Source: Thalassospira indica (GTDB lineage: Bacteria > Pseudomonadota > Alphaproteobacteria > Rhodospirillales > Thalassospiraceae). From it: a stretch of 64,000 nt of DNA. Each line of letters starts with the position of its first letter. Within the stretch, counting starts at the first letter, position 1. Location: positions 4,466,001 through 4,530,000 of the forward strand of contig NZ_CP031555.1 of NCBI RefSeq assembly GCF_003403095.1, read 5' to 3'. Made by a program: the position numbers and the translations under genes. The notes under the pieces are model-generated. The model did not search any database. It saw only the letters and a list, made by a program, of their open reading frames with translations, and had not been told where the DNA came from. Of the stretch, positions 26,322-35,358 are shown in pieces.

Positions 26322-28815
26322 GTACGAGCACCGACATATCGACCTGAGCGGTCTTTCGACTATCCGCAATTACAAGTCCCCAGGCAGTAGCGCCCGACAA
26401 CGGCCGCTTCAGCGTATCCGTGAGGAACATGGGCAGCGCATTGTCGGCGAGCTGGAAGCCGCCTTCGAGGCGTCTGATCTCGGACGAGAGGATTTGGGGG
26501 CACCCGAGGGAATTCCAGCATCGGACGGCGTCTACCTTGAGGTGGAGCTCGCACCCTCTGTGGGGCCGACCACGCTGGAGAAGACGCGCGAGGGGACACG
26601 CCAGGGCGCCGTCACACTTTCCGAAACAGGCGCCCGTCGCATCGCCCTCTTCGTCCCTGACGAAACCAGAGATGTCTTTGAGGCGGTTTTCAGGGATTAC
26701 GCCTTTACGGAAGTAGACGAAGGTGCCGAGGCCCCGAAGAAGTCCCGCGTCGAGCCTGTCGAGCATATCCGCGCCGCGCGCTTGCGAACGTTCTGGCGCG
26801 ACGATCCTCTGGCTCTGCCCGATGATCCGCAGGCGGAAATGTGGTGGGCCTTATGGTGTTTTGCCGACCGCCTCGAACGTGTTGAGACCAGCGCTCAGCG
26901 GCTCGGCCTGACCGTCGGGGGAGAAGACAGCTGGCTGCACTTCCCCGAAGTCGTGGTTCTTCCAGTGCATGGGCGCAGAGCAGCGATCGAGATGCTGCTG
27001 TTTTCAACGGGAGGCATTTCCGAGATCCGGCGAGCGAGCGATACGCCGACGGTATTCACGGATGAACTCGAGGAGATGGCGAACGCGTTCGTGGATGATC
27101 TGGCCGAAAGGATCACCTGGCCAGGCCGCGACGTGCCCGCGGTTTGCCTCCTCGATACGGGTGTGAACCGCGGCCATCCGCTGATTGAACCTGCCCTAGC
27201 TCCCGGTGACATGCACGCTGTGCATGCAGATTGGGGGGTGGATGATGATAGTCCCAGCGGGCATGGATCCGGAATGGCCGGGCTGGCGCTCCACGGCGAC
27301 CTGACAATGCCGTTGGGAGATGCGTCGCATCCAATGCTTGCGCATCGCCTCGAGTCCGTCAAAATCCTTCCGCCGGACGGCTTCGAGCAGAATGATCCCG
27401 GCTCCTATGGTGCGATCACAACCTCCGCCAGCTCGCTTCCGGAGATATCGGCTGCCGAGCGGCCGAGGGTCTTTTGCATGGCCGTGACGAATGAAAACCG
27501 GTCGGGAGCGGAGCCAACGGCTTGGAGCTCTGCTCTCGACCAGATCTCGGCGGGCGTGGACGCAATCGAGGAAGGCCCGGACCATATTCGGCGCCTTTTC
27601 GTCCAGGCGATCGGCAACATCGCGGACAGCTCGCGCGCCGAGGACATTGCCGATGGCGACGCGTTTCCGGGAGAAGATCCTGCACAGGCATGGAATGTCC
27701 TAACGGTCGGCGGCACAACTCTGAAATCAGAAATCGCAGAAGCCGGTTACCGAGACTGGCGCGGATGGTCTCCTCCCGGGGACCGCAGCCCCTACAGTCG
27801 GACGAGCGCGCTTTGGCGCGCGGGGCAGTCACCGATCAAGCCGGAGATCGTCTTTGAAGCTGGAAACCGCGCGCTGAGCAGATCAGGGCTCGAAGCACTG
27901 TCCGGCCTCCCTTCCCTCTCGGTGCTCACCACGGCGAAATCGATCGCTCCGCATCCGGTGACACCGTTCTGGGCAACCAGCGCAGCGACAGCGCAAGCGG
28001 CACGGCTTACGACGCGGATCATGGCTGAGCACCCGGAGTATTGGCCAGAGACCATCCGCGCCCTGACCGTGCACAGCGCCCGGTGGACGCCGCATATGCT
28101 TACGGAATTCAACGCGACCGCGTCAAAGTCGGACAGAAAGGCGCTCGCAAGAAAATACGGATACGGGGTACCGGATGTTCGGCGCGCCCTTGCTTCGGCC
28201 CGCGATGATCTTGCGTTGGTCGCCGAGCAATATATCCAACCGTTCCGGGTCGAGAATGGCAGCGTGCGCTTCTCGGATGCTCATGTCTACCGCTTGCCCT
28301 GGCCCCGACAAGTCCTTGAGGATTTGGGCGACCAGCCTGTGCGCCTCAAGGTGACGCTCTCATATTTTGTCGAGCCGAACCCAAGCTTTGCAAGCGCGAT
28401 CGATCCTGCCCGATATCAGTCTTTTGGGCTGCGCTTCGACCTCAAGCGGGCACGCGAAACTGACGGGAATTTCCTGCGCCGGGTGAACAAGGATGACCGT
28501 GGCGAAAACGACCCTCGCCCTATCAACGAAGGCAATGACGGCTGGTTCTTCGGACCGAAGTCGATCTCAGCCGGCTCCATTCACATGGATATCTGGGAGG
28601 GCAGCGCTGTCGAGCTCGTGGAGCGCGATTTCCTCTATGTCTACCCGATCTCGGGCTGGTGGCGAGAAAGGCGAGCCCTGGGGCGAGCGGACAGCAAGGC
28701 CCGTTATGCGCTCGTTGTCGGCATCGAGACCGCGGAGGTCGACGTCGATCTGATGACGCCCATCCAGACCGAAGTTGCGGCGTTGCTTCAAACTGGAGTT
28801 GATATCGAAATCTAG
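26314..28815 (+). CDS. ietS: IetS-like subtilase (S8 peptidase)
   Basis: About 833 residues. The subtilisin triad is visible: D281 in CLLDTGVNRGH, H317 in SGHGSGMAG and the serine in FWATSAATAQAARL (about residue 558). There is no signal peptide, so it acts in the cytoplasm. The 260-residue N-terminal and 250-residue C-terminal extensions are typical of IetS, which kills or arrests cells when not held by IetA. The TTG start overlaps ietA by 8 bp, so the two are co-translated, as expected for a balanced toxin-antitoxin-like pair. Confidence 0.9.
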   Translation: MAEYEHRHIDLSGLSTIRNYKSPGSSARQRPLQRIREEHGQRIVGELEAAFEASDLGREDLGAPEGIPASDGVYLEVELAPSVGPTTLEKTREGTRQGAVTLSETGARRIALFVPDETRDVFEAVFRDYAFTEVDEGAEAPKKSRVEPVEHIRAARLRTFWRDDPLALPDDPQAEMWWALWCFADRLERVETSAQRLGLTVGGEDSWLHFPEVVVLPVHGRRAAIEMLLFSTGGISEIRRASDTPTVFTDELEEMANAFVDDLAERITWPGRDVPAVCLLDTGVNRGHPLIEPALAPGDMHAVHADWGVDDDSPSGHGSGMAGLALHGDLTMPLGDASHPMLAHRLESVKILPPDGFEQNDPGSYGAITTSASSLPEISAAERPRVFCMAVTNENRSGAEPTAWSSALDQISAGVDAIEEGPDHIRRLFVQAIGNIADSSRAEDIADGDAFPGEDPAQAWNVLTVGGTTLKSEIAEAGYRDWRGWSPPGDRSPYSRTSALWRAGQSPIKPEIVFEAGNRALSRSGLEALSGLPSLSVLTTAKSIAPHPVTPFWATSAATAQAARLTTRIMAEHPEYWPETIRALTVHSARWTPHMLTEFNATASKSDRKALARKYGYGVPDVRRALASARDDLALVAEQYIQPFRVENGSVRFSDAHVYRLPWPRQVLEDLGDQPVRLKVTLSYFVEPNPSFASAIDPARYQSFGLRFDLKRARETDGNFLRRVNKDDRGENDPRPINEGNDGWFFGPKSISAGSIHMDIWEGSAVELVERDFLYVYPISGWWRERRALGRADSKARYALVVGIETAEVDVDLMTPIQTEVAALLQTGVDIEI

Positions 28816-28967
28816 TTTGTGTTCTTGCTGAGACGACATGCTCTGTTCTGCGAGCGCCTTTGGGTCATTAACATCTGACATCACGGGCAAAATGACGCCT
28901 TTTACATCTAGGCTACATTTCGCAGGCCTTTAGGCGCCAGACTGACAGCGACAACGAACAGTAACGG

Positions 28968-29438
28968 TCATCCACCCTGCCTCGCCGCCCATTGCAGGCC
29001 AAGCGCATAGGCCCCGGCAGCACTCACCAGCGCCCCCACCAGCACCGTCAGCGCAAGGATCGTCCAGCTGATCCAGTCCACGCCCAGAATGAAGAAATTG
29101 TCATTCCAGATGCCCCAGACCGGAATAGAGGGGCGCCACAGGTGAACTTCGGAGAAGGCCGCGCCGACCAGCAGACCGTTGATCATTGTCGCAACGCCCG
29201 CGCCCTTGCCGCGCCACAAAAGCGCCAGTGCGATCAGGCTCGGTACATAGACGGACACATTCACCAGCCAAAGCTGCGCGCTGATGGTATAGCACCAGTT
29301 CGCGGCCTGCCGAACGTGATCGCTGTCGTGGATAACGATCATCGCAATCATGGCGATATTGGCCCAGAGAATGGTTTTCCGGGCGCGGGTGCTCAGGACT
29401 TCTGAGCGGGTTCCATCCTGTGTCGCACTATCAGTCAT
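28968..29438 (-). CDS. Four-helix membrane protein
   Basis: About 156 residues with four likely transmembrane helices (about 22-42, 55-75, 82-100 and 120-150). The second-helix region HDSDHVRQAANW has conserved-looking histidines and aspartates between helices. I do not recognise a named family. Its start overlaps the hydrolase stop by 4 bp, so it is the second gene of the TetR-controlled operon. It is the only clearly metabolic-looking cargo in element 1. Confidence 0.75.
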   Translation of the reverse strand: MTDSATQDGTRSEVLSTRARKTILWANIAMIAMIVIHDSDHVRQAANWCYTISAQLWLVNVSVYVPSLIALALLWRGKGAGVATMINGLLVGAAFSEVHLWRPSIPVWGIWNDNFFILGVDWISWTILALTVLVGALVSAAGAYALGLQWAARQGG

Positions 29439-30313
29439 GGGCGGGCCTTGCAGGTCAGATCGGGCTGAGGCAGATCAAGTAGGTCGGCCCAGACGGGCGC
29501 GCTCTCTTTGGACAGGGCTTCGATATGTTTGAGCGCGGGCAGACCGTAGTTGGCGGGATCGAAGATGCGAAATTCGGCATCTGAGGAGGCAAAGACCTCC
29601 GCATAGCGTCGCACCGCAACCGGCGGGACGACGACATCGTCGGCGGCGACGCAAATACGGATGTCCTTGCCCTCGATGCTGTAATTCGGCTCCGGCAGGG
29701 TGACACCGATGTCCGAGGCGTAGAAATCGCGCCGGGTGCACCATCTGCGCCACTGCCAATAGACACCGGCGGGCAGATCGGCCCCTAGCGACAATCGTTT
29801 ACCCGGCATATAGCCCGCAAGGGCGGTCGCCACGGGGCCAAGCGCGAACCAGAAGGCTAGAACCTTGGGCCGGTAGCTCCAGGGATGGTCGGTATAATGT
29901 CCGATCCCGGCTCCGATGGTGGTGATCCGCGTGACGCGGTCGGGCAGGTTCTGGAACGGAAGACCAAGCCCGCCCAAACTGTGCCCGAGCACCCACAAGG
30001 GGCCTGTCGGAGCCAGTTTGGCCAGCGTATCGAGTGCTGCGGTCTGATCGTGCACGGCCCAATCCGCGAAATTCGCCTGACTTTCGCGCATCGGTCGGGT
30101 CTGGGACGCGCCGAAGTCTCGATAGTCATAGGTCAGGACATTGATCCCGCGCGCGGAAGCCCAAGCGGCGAAATGGCGGTAAAAGCGCTGCGGCACACCA
30201 GTGGCCCCGTGCAGCAGCAGACTGGCCCGGGGTGCATCGGATGCCGGATACCAGGTCCCGATAAGTGTGGCTCCGTCCGCCGGAATGGTGATTGTCTGCG
30301 CGGCCTGTTCCAA
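29435..30313 (-). CDS. Alpha/beta hydrolase
   Basis: About 292 residues. The nucleophile elbow GHSLGG, the oxyanion region LLLHGATGVPQRFYR and the late acid/histidine regions (CVAADDVVVPP, LPALKHIEAL) fit the alpha/beta hydrolase fold. No signal peptide is seen. The first in-frame ATG (30367) lies inside the TetR operator and would give a leaderless message. I therefore prefer the TTG at 30313, preceded by aaggaaagcgag at suitable spacing. Substrate unknown; control by the divergent TetR gene suggests induction by a small molecule. Confidence 0.82.
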   Translation of the reverse strand: MEQAAQTITIPADGATLIGTWYPASDAPRASLLLHGATGVPQRFYRHFAAWASARGINVLTYDYRDFGASQTRPMRESQANFADWAVHDQTAALDTLAKLAPTGPLWVLGHSLGGLGLPFQNLPDRVTRITTIGAGIGHYTDHPWSYRPKVLAFWFALGPVATALAGYMPGKRLSLGADLPAGVYWQWRRWCTRRDFYASDIGVTLPEPNYSIEGKDIRICVAADDVVVPPVAVRRYAEVFASSDAEFRIFDPANYGLPALKHIEALSKESAPVWADLLDLPQPDLTCKARP

Positions 30314-30344
30314 AACTCTCGCTTTCCTTGCATTCTTCCTCTGT

Positions 30345-30389
30345 ATTGGACCGACTGGTCTACGCAATCAATAGACCAATCGGTCCAAT
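30345..30389. promoter_or_regulatory. Divergent TetR operator
   Basis: Arms 30345-30362 and 30372-30389 are 18-bp inverted repeats with one mismatch around a 9-bp spacer; each contains the core tagaccaatcggtcc or its complement. It lies between the divergent hydrolase and TetR genes, overlapping the expected promoters of both, as for a repressor that controls itself and its neighbour. Confidence 0.85.
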
Positions 30390-30407
30390 GGCGCTATCTG
30401 TTTTGTC

Positions 30408-30959
30408 ATGAGTGACCCAACGTCTCGCGACAAGCTGATCCGCACCGCCTCGAACCTCTTTCGCCAGAAGGGGTATTCGGGCGTTGGTCTTTCGGAGCTT
30501 CTCAAAGAGGCGGGGCTCCCGAAAGGGTCGCTCTATTACCATTTCCCGAACGGCAAACAGGAATTGGCCGAAGCCGCGACACGCTGGGCCGGGGCGTGGC
30601 TGGAACGGTTGCTCGATACGACCTTCGCGCAGGCCGAAAGCTTTGACGAAGGTGCGCTCATGGTCTGCGACGCCATTGCCTCCGAGGTGACGTCGCAACC
30701 TCATGTCCCGGCCTGTCCCGTGCTCAGCATCCTGCAAGCCGCCCCGCTGGAACCGCGTCTCCAGATCACCGCGCAGGAGGTCTATGGCAGCTGGACGAAA
30801 TGTATCGAGAAACACGCCAAACGGTTGGGTCATCCCCGGCCCAACGACGCCGCCTTTTCTTTGCACTGCAAACTCCAAGGGGCGTGGATCATCGCCTTTG
30901 CCCAGCAATCCAACGCGCCCTTCGCCCAACTGGCGCGAACATTAGATCAAAAGCTCTGA
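30408..30959 (+). CDS. TetR-family repressor
   Basis: About 183 residues. The N-terminal helix-turn-helix (RDKLIRTASNLFRQKGYSG through GSLYYHFPNGKQEL) is a clear TetR domain. The C-terminal ligand domain has cysteines (ACPVLSI) like the YxaF/LmrA subgroup. It is transcribed divergently from the hydrolase operon with a near-perfect palindromic operator between them, so local repression is the likely job. Confidence 0.93.
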   Translation: MSDPTSRDKLIRTASNLFRQKGYSGVGLSELLKEAGLPKGSLYYHFPNGKQELAEAATRWAGAWLERLLDTTFAQAESFDEGALMVCDAIASEVTSQPHVPACPVLSILQAAPLEPRLQITAQEVYGSWTKCIEKHAKRLGHPRPNDAAFSLHCKLQGAWIIAFAQQSNAPFAQLARTLDQKL

Positions 30960-31102
30960 TGTCAGACCTAGGGAAGCACTTATCATTTTTGATATCTGCG
31001 GGCATCAGGGTTCTCCAAAGAAAAAGCCCGGTCACGAGGACCAGACAAGTTGCGGAAACGGAAGAGATGAGGCGGGGCAGCGAACGCCGCCCCACCTGAA
31101 GA

Positions 31103-33229
31103 TCATTCGGCGGCGACCATTGGCTGCTCCTCGTCCTCCGTGGCGTCTTCATCCTCGCCATCGCCGGCAAGGAATTCAGGCAGATCATCCGCCTCAGTGT
31201 TGACCCCGGCATCCATCGCGATATCGGCATCGCGATCCACCATGCGCAGCGGCTCCGGAAGCCAGCCGGTTTCGGCCAGCAGGCGCTCGGCTTCGGTGGC
31301 CATGTCGCTCTTCTTCAGATGGTCGATGAGCTGGGCCGCCCGCTCGCCAGCGCCCTCGCGCACTGCCTCGATGATCCGAGGCTTTGTCACGCGGCCGAGA
31401 TAGTTGGCGACGGTCGGGCGCCAGCCCACCGCCACCATGTCGAGGCCCGTCGCCCGCGCCAGCCGGTCGGCCTGGGACAGGCGCAGGTCGAGCCCGTGCT
31501 GGCTGACGCCCATGCCGCCATAGGGGTTGGGCTTCTCGTGCAAGGCGTTGACGCCGAAACTGACGCAATGGGCGAGCAACTCCATCCGGGTGTCATCGTC
31601 CTGATCGACCAGCCAGTCCCAGAGCGCAGCATCGTCAGCGGGGATATGATCGCCCCAGCGTTCATGCCGATCCTGGATGGACTTCGCCGAGGCGCTTTCG
31701 CCCAGATCGTCGGCCTGTGCCGGGAAATGAACTTCCCGGACATGGGCCTCCAGGCAACCTCTGGTGGAATGCGGCAGAAAGCAATCGGTGACCAACCGAT
31801 GCAGGAGCGCCGTCATCGCCACATGCGGGTTCATCGCCACAACGTCCCGGAGCGCCAGCGTGCGGTGCGCGGTCAGTTCGCTGACGAGCCGATCGGGCAG
31901 CGGCCGGATGGTCTCAAGCTCTTCGTCCTCCTCGGGTTCGGTGGCCGTACCACCCACCGTAATGACAGCGCGCTGCAAACCACCGGACTCGCCGCCCTCG
32001 GGAGAACACCCATCGGCACCCTGCCCTTCCTGACCTTCCACCGCCTCGTCGTCGGCACGGATATAGCCGCGCTCGACGGCGAGTTGGCCGTCGTGACGAA
32101 TGCTGAGGAAGACACCGGCACGGGCCATCTGGTCCGCGTCATACCGCATCGGACGGGCCTCGAAGGCCTCCAGCGCCTCCTCGATCTCGCCGAGGCGAGC
32201 ATCAACCTCGTCGGGGAACTCGTCAGCCTCAGCATATTCCGCCTCCAGCGCGTCGAACTCGTCCCGCAGCTTTTCGCGCTCGGCGCGTTCGTCATCGGTC
32301 AGATCGACTGTGGTGCCGGTCAGGCGACGCAGGCCACTGGTATGGCCATAAGGGAAATCCGCCGCGACCTCGATCCACTTCCAGCCCTCGGCGGCGATGG
32401 TTTCTGCCTCTGCCTTCAGCTTCTCGCCGACCAGCCGGTCGAGCAGCACCGGGTCCTGGAGCCAGCCGCCATCGTCCTGCTGGAAGAGATCGCGCAGCAC
32501 ATAGCCGCTCGCCGCCTCATAGGTCTCGATGCCGACGAAGAGAGCCCGCTTGTCGGAGGCCCGCACCGTGGTCTCGGTTAGCATACGCCGGATCGTGTAA
32601 GGCTCCTTCTGCCAACCATCCTTGATCGCCGCCCAGACCTGTTCCTGCCGGGCATGGTCGTCGGAGATTGTGAAGGCAATGAGCTGTTCAAGCGTCATGC
32701 CGTCCTCGGCATAGATCTCGAGCAGCGCCGGCGAGACCGAGACCAGGCGCAGGCGCTGCTTCACCACCTTGGCATCGACGAAGAAGGCGGCGGCGATTTC
32801 CTCCTCGCTCATGCCCTTCTCTCGCAGCACCTGGAAGGCGCGGAACTGGTCGAGCGGATGCAGCGGCGCGCGTTCGATATTCTCGGCGAGTGAGACCTCG
32901 TCGATCAGGATATCGTCTCCGGCGTCCGAGACGATGCAGGGCACCGGTGCGGTCTTGTTGAGGCGCTTCTGCTTGACCAGCAGTTCCAGCGCCCGGTAGC
33001 GGCGGCCGCCAGCCGGCACCTCGAAAAGGCCGGTTTCCTGCCCCTTGGCATCGAGCTCGGGCCGGACATGCAGGGACTGGATCAGCCCACGCCGGGCAAT
33101 GGACTCGGCCAGTTTCTCGACCGAAATGCCGGCCTTCACCCGCCGGACGTTGGACTGGCTGAGCACCAGCTTGTTGAAGGGGATGTCGCGCGAGGACGAC
33201 AGGGTGATTTTCTGCGTGGCAGTGGCCAT
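31103..33229 (-). CDS. parB: Large ParB/Spo0J-family protein
   Basis: About 708 residues, twice the size of a chromosomal ParB. The N-terminal ParB/Srx nuclease-like fold is clear (SQSNVRRVKAGISVEKLAESI, then FEVPAGGRRYRALE), then an HTH-like region with MSEEEIAAAFFVDAKVVKQRLRL. The remaining 450 residues include an acidic coiled-coil stretch (about 305-360) and end in a highly acidic tail. It belongs to the leading part of the element if transfer starts at the 3518 nic, and carries leader hairpin copy 2. Its role in partition or in the recipient is inferred. Confidence 0.9.
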   Translation of the reverse strand: MATATQKITLSSSRDIPFNKLVLSQSNVRRVKAGISVEKLAESIARRGLIQSLHVRPELDAKGQETGLFEVPAGGRRYRALELLVKQKRLNKTAPVPCIVSDAGDDILIDEVSLAENIERAPLHPLDQFRAFQVLREKGMSEEEIAAAFFVDAKVVKQRLRLVSVSPALLEIYAEDGMTLEQLIAFTISDDHARQEQVWAAIKDGWQKEPYTIRRMLTETTVRASDKRALFVGIETYEAASGYVLRDLFQQDDGGWLQDPVLLDRLVGEKLKAEAETIAAEGWKWIEVAADFPYGHTSGLRRLTGTTVDLTDDERAEREKLRDEFDALEAEYAEADEFPDEVDARLGEIEEALEAFEARPMRYDADQMARAGVFLSIRHDGQLAVERGYIRADDEAVEGQEGQGADGCSPEGGESGGLQRAVITVGGTATEPEEDEELETIRPLPDRLVSELTAHRTLALRDVVAMNPHVAMTALLHRLVTDCFLPHSTRGCLEAHVREVHFPAQADDLGESASAKSIQDRHERWGDHIPADDAALWDWLVDQDDDTRMELLAHCVSFGVNALHEKPNPYGGMGVSQHGLDLRLSQADRLARATGLDMVAVGWRPTVANYLGRVTKPRIIEAVREGAGERAAQLIDHLKKSDMATEAERLLAETGWLPEPLRMVDRDADIAMDAGVNTEADDLPEFLAGDGEDEDATEDEEQPMVAAE

Positions 33230-33243
33230 GTCAGTGTCTCCAT

Positions 33244-33285
33244 GACGGACGCCGGGGAGCCTCTCTCTCCGGCAACCAGCCCGTC
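33244..33285 (-). promoter_or_regulatory. Leader hairpin, copy 2 (parB)
   Basis: Outer arms gacgg (33244-33248) and ccgtc (33281-33285) and inner arms gccgg (33251-33255) and ccggc (33269-33273) enclose a ctctctc stretch. The ribosome binding site ggag follows directly, before the ATG at 33229. Same architecture as the copies at 24321 and 35319. Confidence 0.65.
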
Positions 33286-33345
33286 ATGAAACCTCCACCC
33301 TCCTTTCCCTCTCATGGCCGAGCCGCATATGAACACGCAGACCCA

Positions 33346-33834
33346 TCAGAACTCACCGCGGGCACGCAAGCTGATCTCCCGGCCAGCACCGGTGATGATG
33401 TGGTCGTGCAGCATCACCCCTAGGGACGCACAGGCATTTCGGATTTCCTTCGTCATCGCGAGGTCGGCGGCTGAGGGCTCGGGATCACCGGCCGGATGAT
33501 TGTGGACGATGATCAGCGCCGAGGCATTGAGCGCCAGGCAGCGCCGCAGCGCCTCCCGGGGATAGACCGGGACGTGATCGATGGTGCCGATGGCGAGGCA
33601 CTCGTCTGAGATCAGCCGGTTCCTCCGGTCGAGATAGAGGGCATGGAAACGCTCCACATCGCCCCTGATGGTGAGGGCACAATAATCGAGCACCGATTGC
33701 CAGGACGACAGGACAGGGTTTTGATTGAGGTGGCGCAGCAGGATCTGCCGGGCCTCGTAGACCACGGCTTGCTCTTGGGCGGAGAACCGCAGCGGCTGCG
33801 GTTCGATGGCGGGTGTTCTCGTGTTTCGTGTCAT
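33346..33834 (-). CDS. RadC-like JAB/MPN-domain protein
   Basis: About 162 residues from MTRNTRTPAIEPQ. The JAMM metal site is intact: HNHPAGDPEPSAAD with the two histidines and the aspartate, followed by VMLHDHIIT. It lacks the N-terminal HhH region of long RadC proteins, like the short RadC copies of plasmids and phages. Function is unproven. I take the start at 33834, leaving out a 15-residue upstream extension. It is one gene of the ArdC-DUF2958-RadC string. Confidence 0.87.
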   Translation of the reverse strand: MTRNTRTPAIEPQPLRFSAQEQAVVYEARQILLRHLNQNPVLSSWQSVLDYCALTIRGDVERFHALYLDRRNRLISDECLAIGTIDHVPVYPREALRRCLALNASALIIVHNHPAGDPEPSAADLAMTKEIRNACASLGVMLHDHIITGAGREISLRARGEF

Positions 33835-33895
33835 GGTGCTGTTCTCCGACGGGCAGTCGGCCGGGCGCCGAACTTTCACCGTGTCACGAGGAGAA

Positions 33896-33927
33896 GCGCC
33901 GCCCTCTTCCTTCGAAGAGAGCGGCGC
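33896..33927. other. GC-rich hairpin between DUF2958 and RadC genes
   Basis: A 13-bp inverted repeat with one mismatch (33896-33908 and 33915-33927) around a 6-base loop. There is no T tract, so it may be an RNA-processing or attenuation structure and not a simple terminator. Confidence 0.5.
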
Positions 33928-33948
33928 CGAAGCTGAAGAGCGTGGATC

Positions 33949-34344
33949 TCAGGAACGCCGGGGCTCCGCATCGGGGCGTGTCCCGCCTGGCAGACGGCCC
34001 GAGCGATAAAGCAGGCGCTCGGCATCGCGAATGCTGCCGGCATCGCGGGCGGCCTCGGCCCAGACCGAGATCGGGAAGTCCCCCGTGAAGAGCAGATCCC
34101 GCTCGATGCCCATGCCGAAGGGCAGCCGAATGTAACGCAGTTCGTTGAGGCTCCATGAGCCAAGTTCGGGGTAGCCAATGTCGGCCAGGCCAAACATGAT
34201 GTCGCCGTCCTCGTCGAGCTCGGTCGCGAGCCAGACACCGGCGCCAAAGGGATTGAAAAATTTCACGATCGGAATGTGATCCTGATCGCGATCGCGGCCA
34301 TTCGCCAGCAAACGGTCACGCTGTGTGTCGGTCAGGAGGATCAT
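33949..34344 (-). CDS. DUF2958 protein
   Basis: About 131 residues. The family core is clear: FFNPFGAGVWLATELDEDGD, then MFGLADIGYPELGSWSL and LPFGMGIERDLLF. DUF2958 genes almost always sit beside ardC in alphaproteobacterial plasmids and ICEs; the function is unknown. The start overlaps the ardC stop by 4 bp, so the two are coupled. Confidence 0.92.
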   Translation of the reverse strand: MILLTDTQRDRLLANGRDRDQDHIPIVKFFNPFGAGVWLATELDEDGDIMFGLADIGYPELGSWSLNELRYIRLPFGMGIERDLLFTGDFPISVWAEAARDAGSIRDAERLLYRSGRLPGGTRPDAEPRRS

Positions 34345-35303
34345 GCCGCAGTCCTCCCTTCCGTCGGGGTCTGCCGCTCAACATCGGTGCCGGCGTCGGG
34401 CAGATGGGCCAGCAGCCAGTCGGCCGCCTTGCTGGCCTGCGAGGCGGCACGCACGATGGCCCGCGAATCCTCGCGCATCACCTCCAGCCAGGAGCCGATG
34501 TAATCGGCATGGCGCACAGTCGGGACGATCCCGAGCGAGGCGCAACAGAACGCGCTCGAAATCTCGGCGATCAGTTCCTCGAAGGCGTATTTCTTCGTGC
34601 CGAAAGCGCCCGAGAAGTCCCGCCCCAACCTTGAGGCATGGCCCGTTGCGTGCCCCATCTCGTGCAGGGCGGTCCTGTGCCAGTTGATCGGCTCAAAATA
34701 AGCCTGCGGAGGTGGCACCTGCACATAATCCTGCGAAGGGACATAGAAGGCGCGGTTGCCACCGATCCGGAAGTCGATACCGGTCGCGGCGATCAGTTCC
34801 TCGACCCGCGGCTCGATCAGCCCGGGCGGCGGTGGCGGTGCCTCGACGGTGATATCGTCGGGCAGACCCTCGCATTGCGCCGCGTTGAACACGGTGAAGC
34901 GCTTCAGGAACGGGATGCTATTGGCGTCTTCCCCGGTCTCCCGGGCGCGGCGCTTCTCGTCTTCAGGCGTGAAACGGTCGGCGTAGACGACGGTGGTGCC
35001 GCGCTCGCCCTTGCGGACATTGCCGCCGAGTGACAGCGCCTGGCGGAAGGTCAGCCAGTGCTGGGTTGGATAGCCCTGCTGGATCACGGCGCCCCAGAGG
35101 ATCAGGACATTGATCCCGGAATACTGCCGGGAGGTGGCCGCGTTACGCGGCATGGCGAGCGGCGCCTGCGCCGCCGCCGTCCCCCAGGGCTGGACCCATG
35201 GCAGCCGGCCGTCCTCCAGCTCGGCGATGATCTTGTCGGTAATGTCGTCATAAAGGTTCGTTCGCGGGCCGCTCTTGCGGGCCGCGCGATGCTCCATGGT
35301 CAT
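34341..35303 (-). CDS. ardC: ArdC-type antirestriction protein
   Basis: About 320 residues. The N-terminal domain (LYDDITDKIIAELEDGRLPW, then SGINVLILWG) is the ArdC single-stranded-DNA-binding domain. The C-terminal domain is a zinc peptidase with HEMGHATGH and a downstream glutamate in AFEELIAEI. ArdC protects incoming DNA from host restriction, and so fits the leading region of the element. The start may be ATG 35303 or ATG 35297. Leader hairpin copy 3 precedes it. Confidence 0.93.
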   Translation of the reverse strand: MTMEHRAARKSGPRTNLYDDITDKIIAELEDGRLPWVQPWGTAAAQAPLAMPRNAATSRQYSGINVLILWGAVIQQGYPTQHWLTFRQALSLGGNVRKGERGTTVVYADRFTPEDEKRRARETGEDANSIPFLKRFTVFNAAQCEGLPDDITVEAPPPPPGLIEPRVEELIAATGIDFRIGGNRAFYVPSQDYVQVPPPQAYFEPINWHRTALHEMGHATGHASRLGRDFSGAFGTKKYAFEELIAEISSAFCCASLGIVPTVRHADYIGSWLEVMREDSRAIVRAASQASKAADWLLAHLPDAGTDVERQTPTEGRTAA

Positions 35304-35318
35304 CGGAATGATCTCCGC

Positions 35319-35358
35319 GACGGGCGCCGGAGGCCTCTCCTCCAGCCCTCAACCCGTC
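35319..35358 (-). promoter_or_regulatory. Leader hairpin, copy 3 (ardC)
   Basis: Outer arms gacggg (35319-35324) and cccgtc (35353-35358) pair, with a compensated inner stem (ccggagg with cctccag). The ggagat ribosome binding site follows at once. The loop sequence differs from copies 1 and 2 but base pairing is kept, which argues for RNA or single-strand DNA structure. Confidence 0.65.

Noticed and set aside
31021..31050. Terminator after parB
   Set aside because: A short ggtc/gacc stem is present with a weak T-run on the minus strand, but the stem is only about 4 bp and not convincing.
31319..32581. 420-residue plus-strand ORF opposite parB
   Set aside because: Lies entirely inside the ParB gene; no family resemblance on the plus strand.
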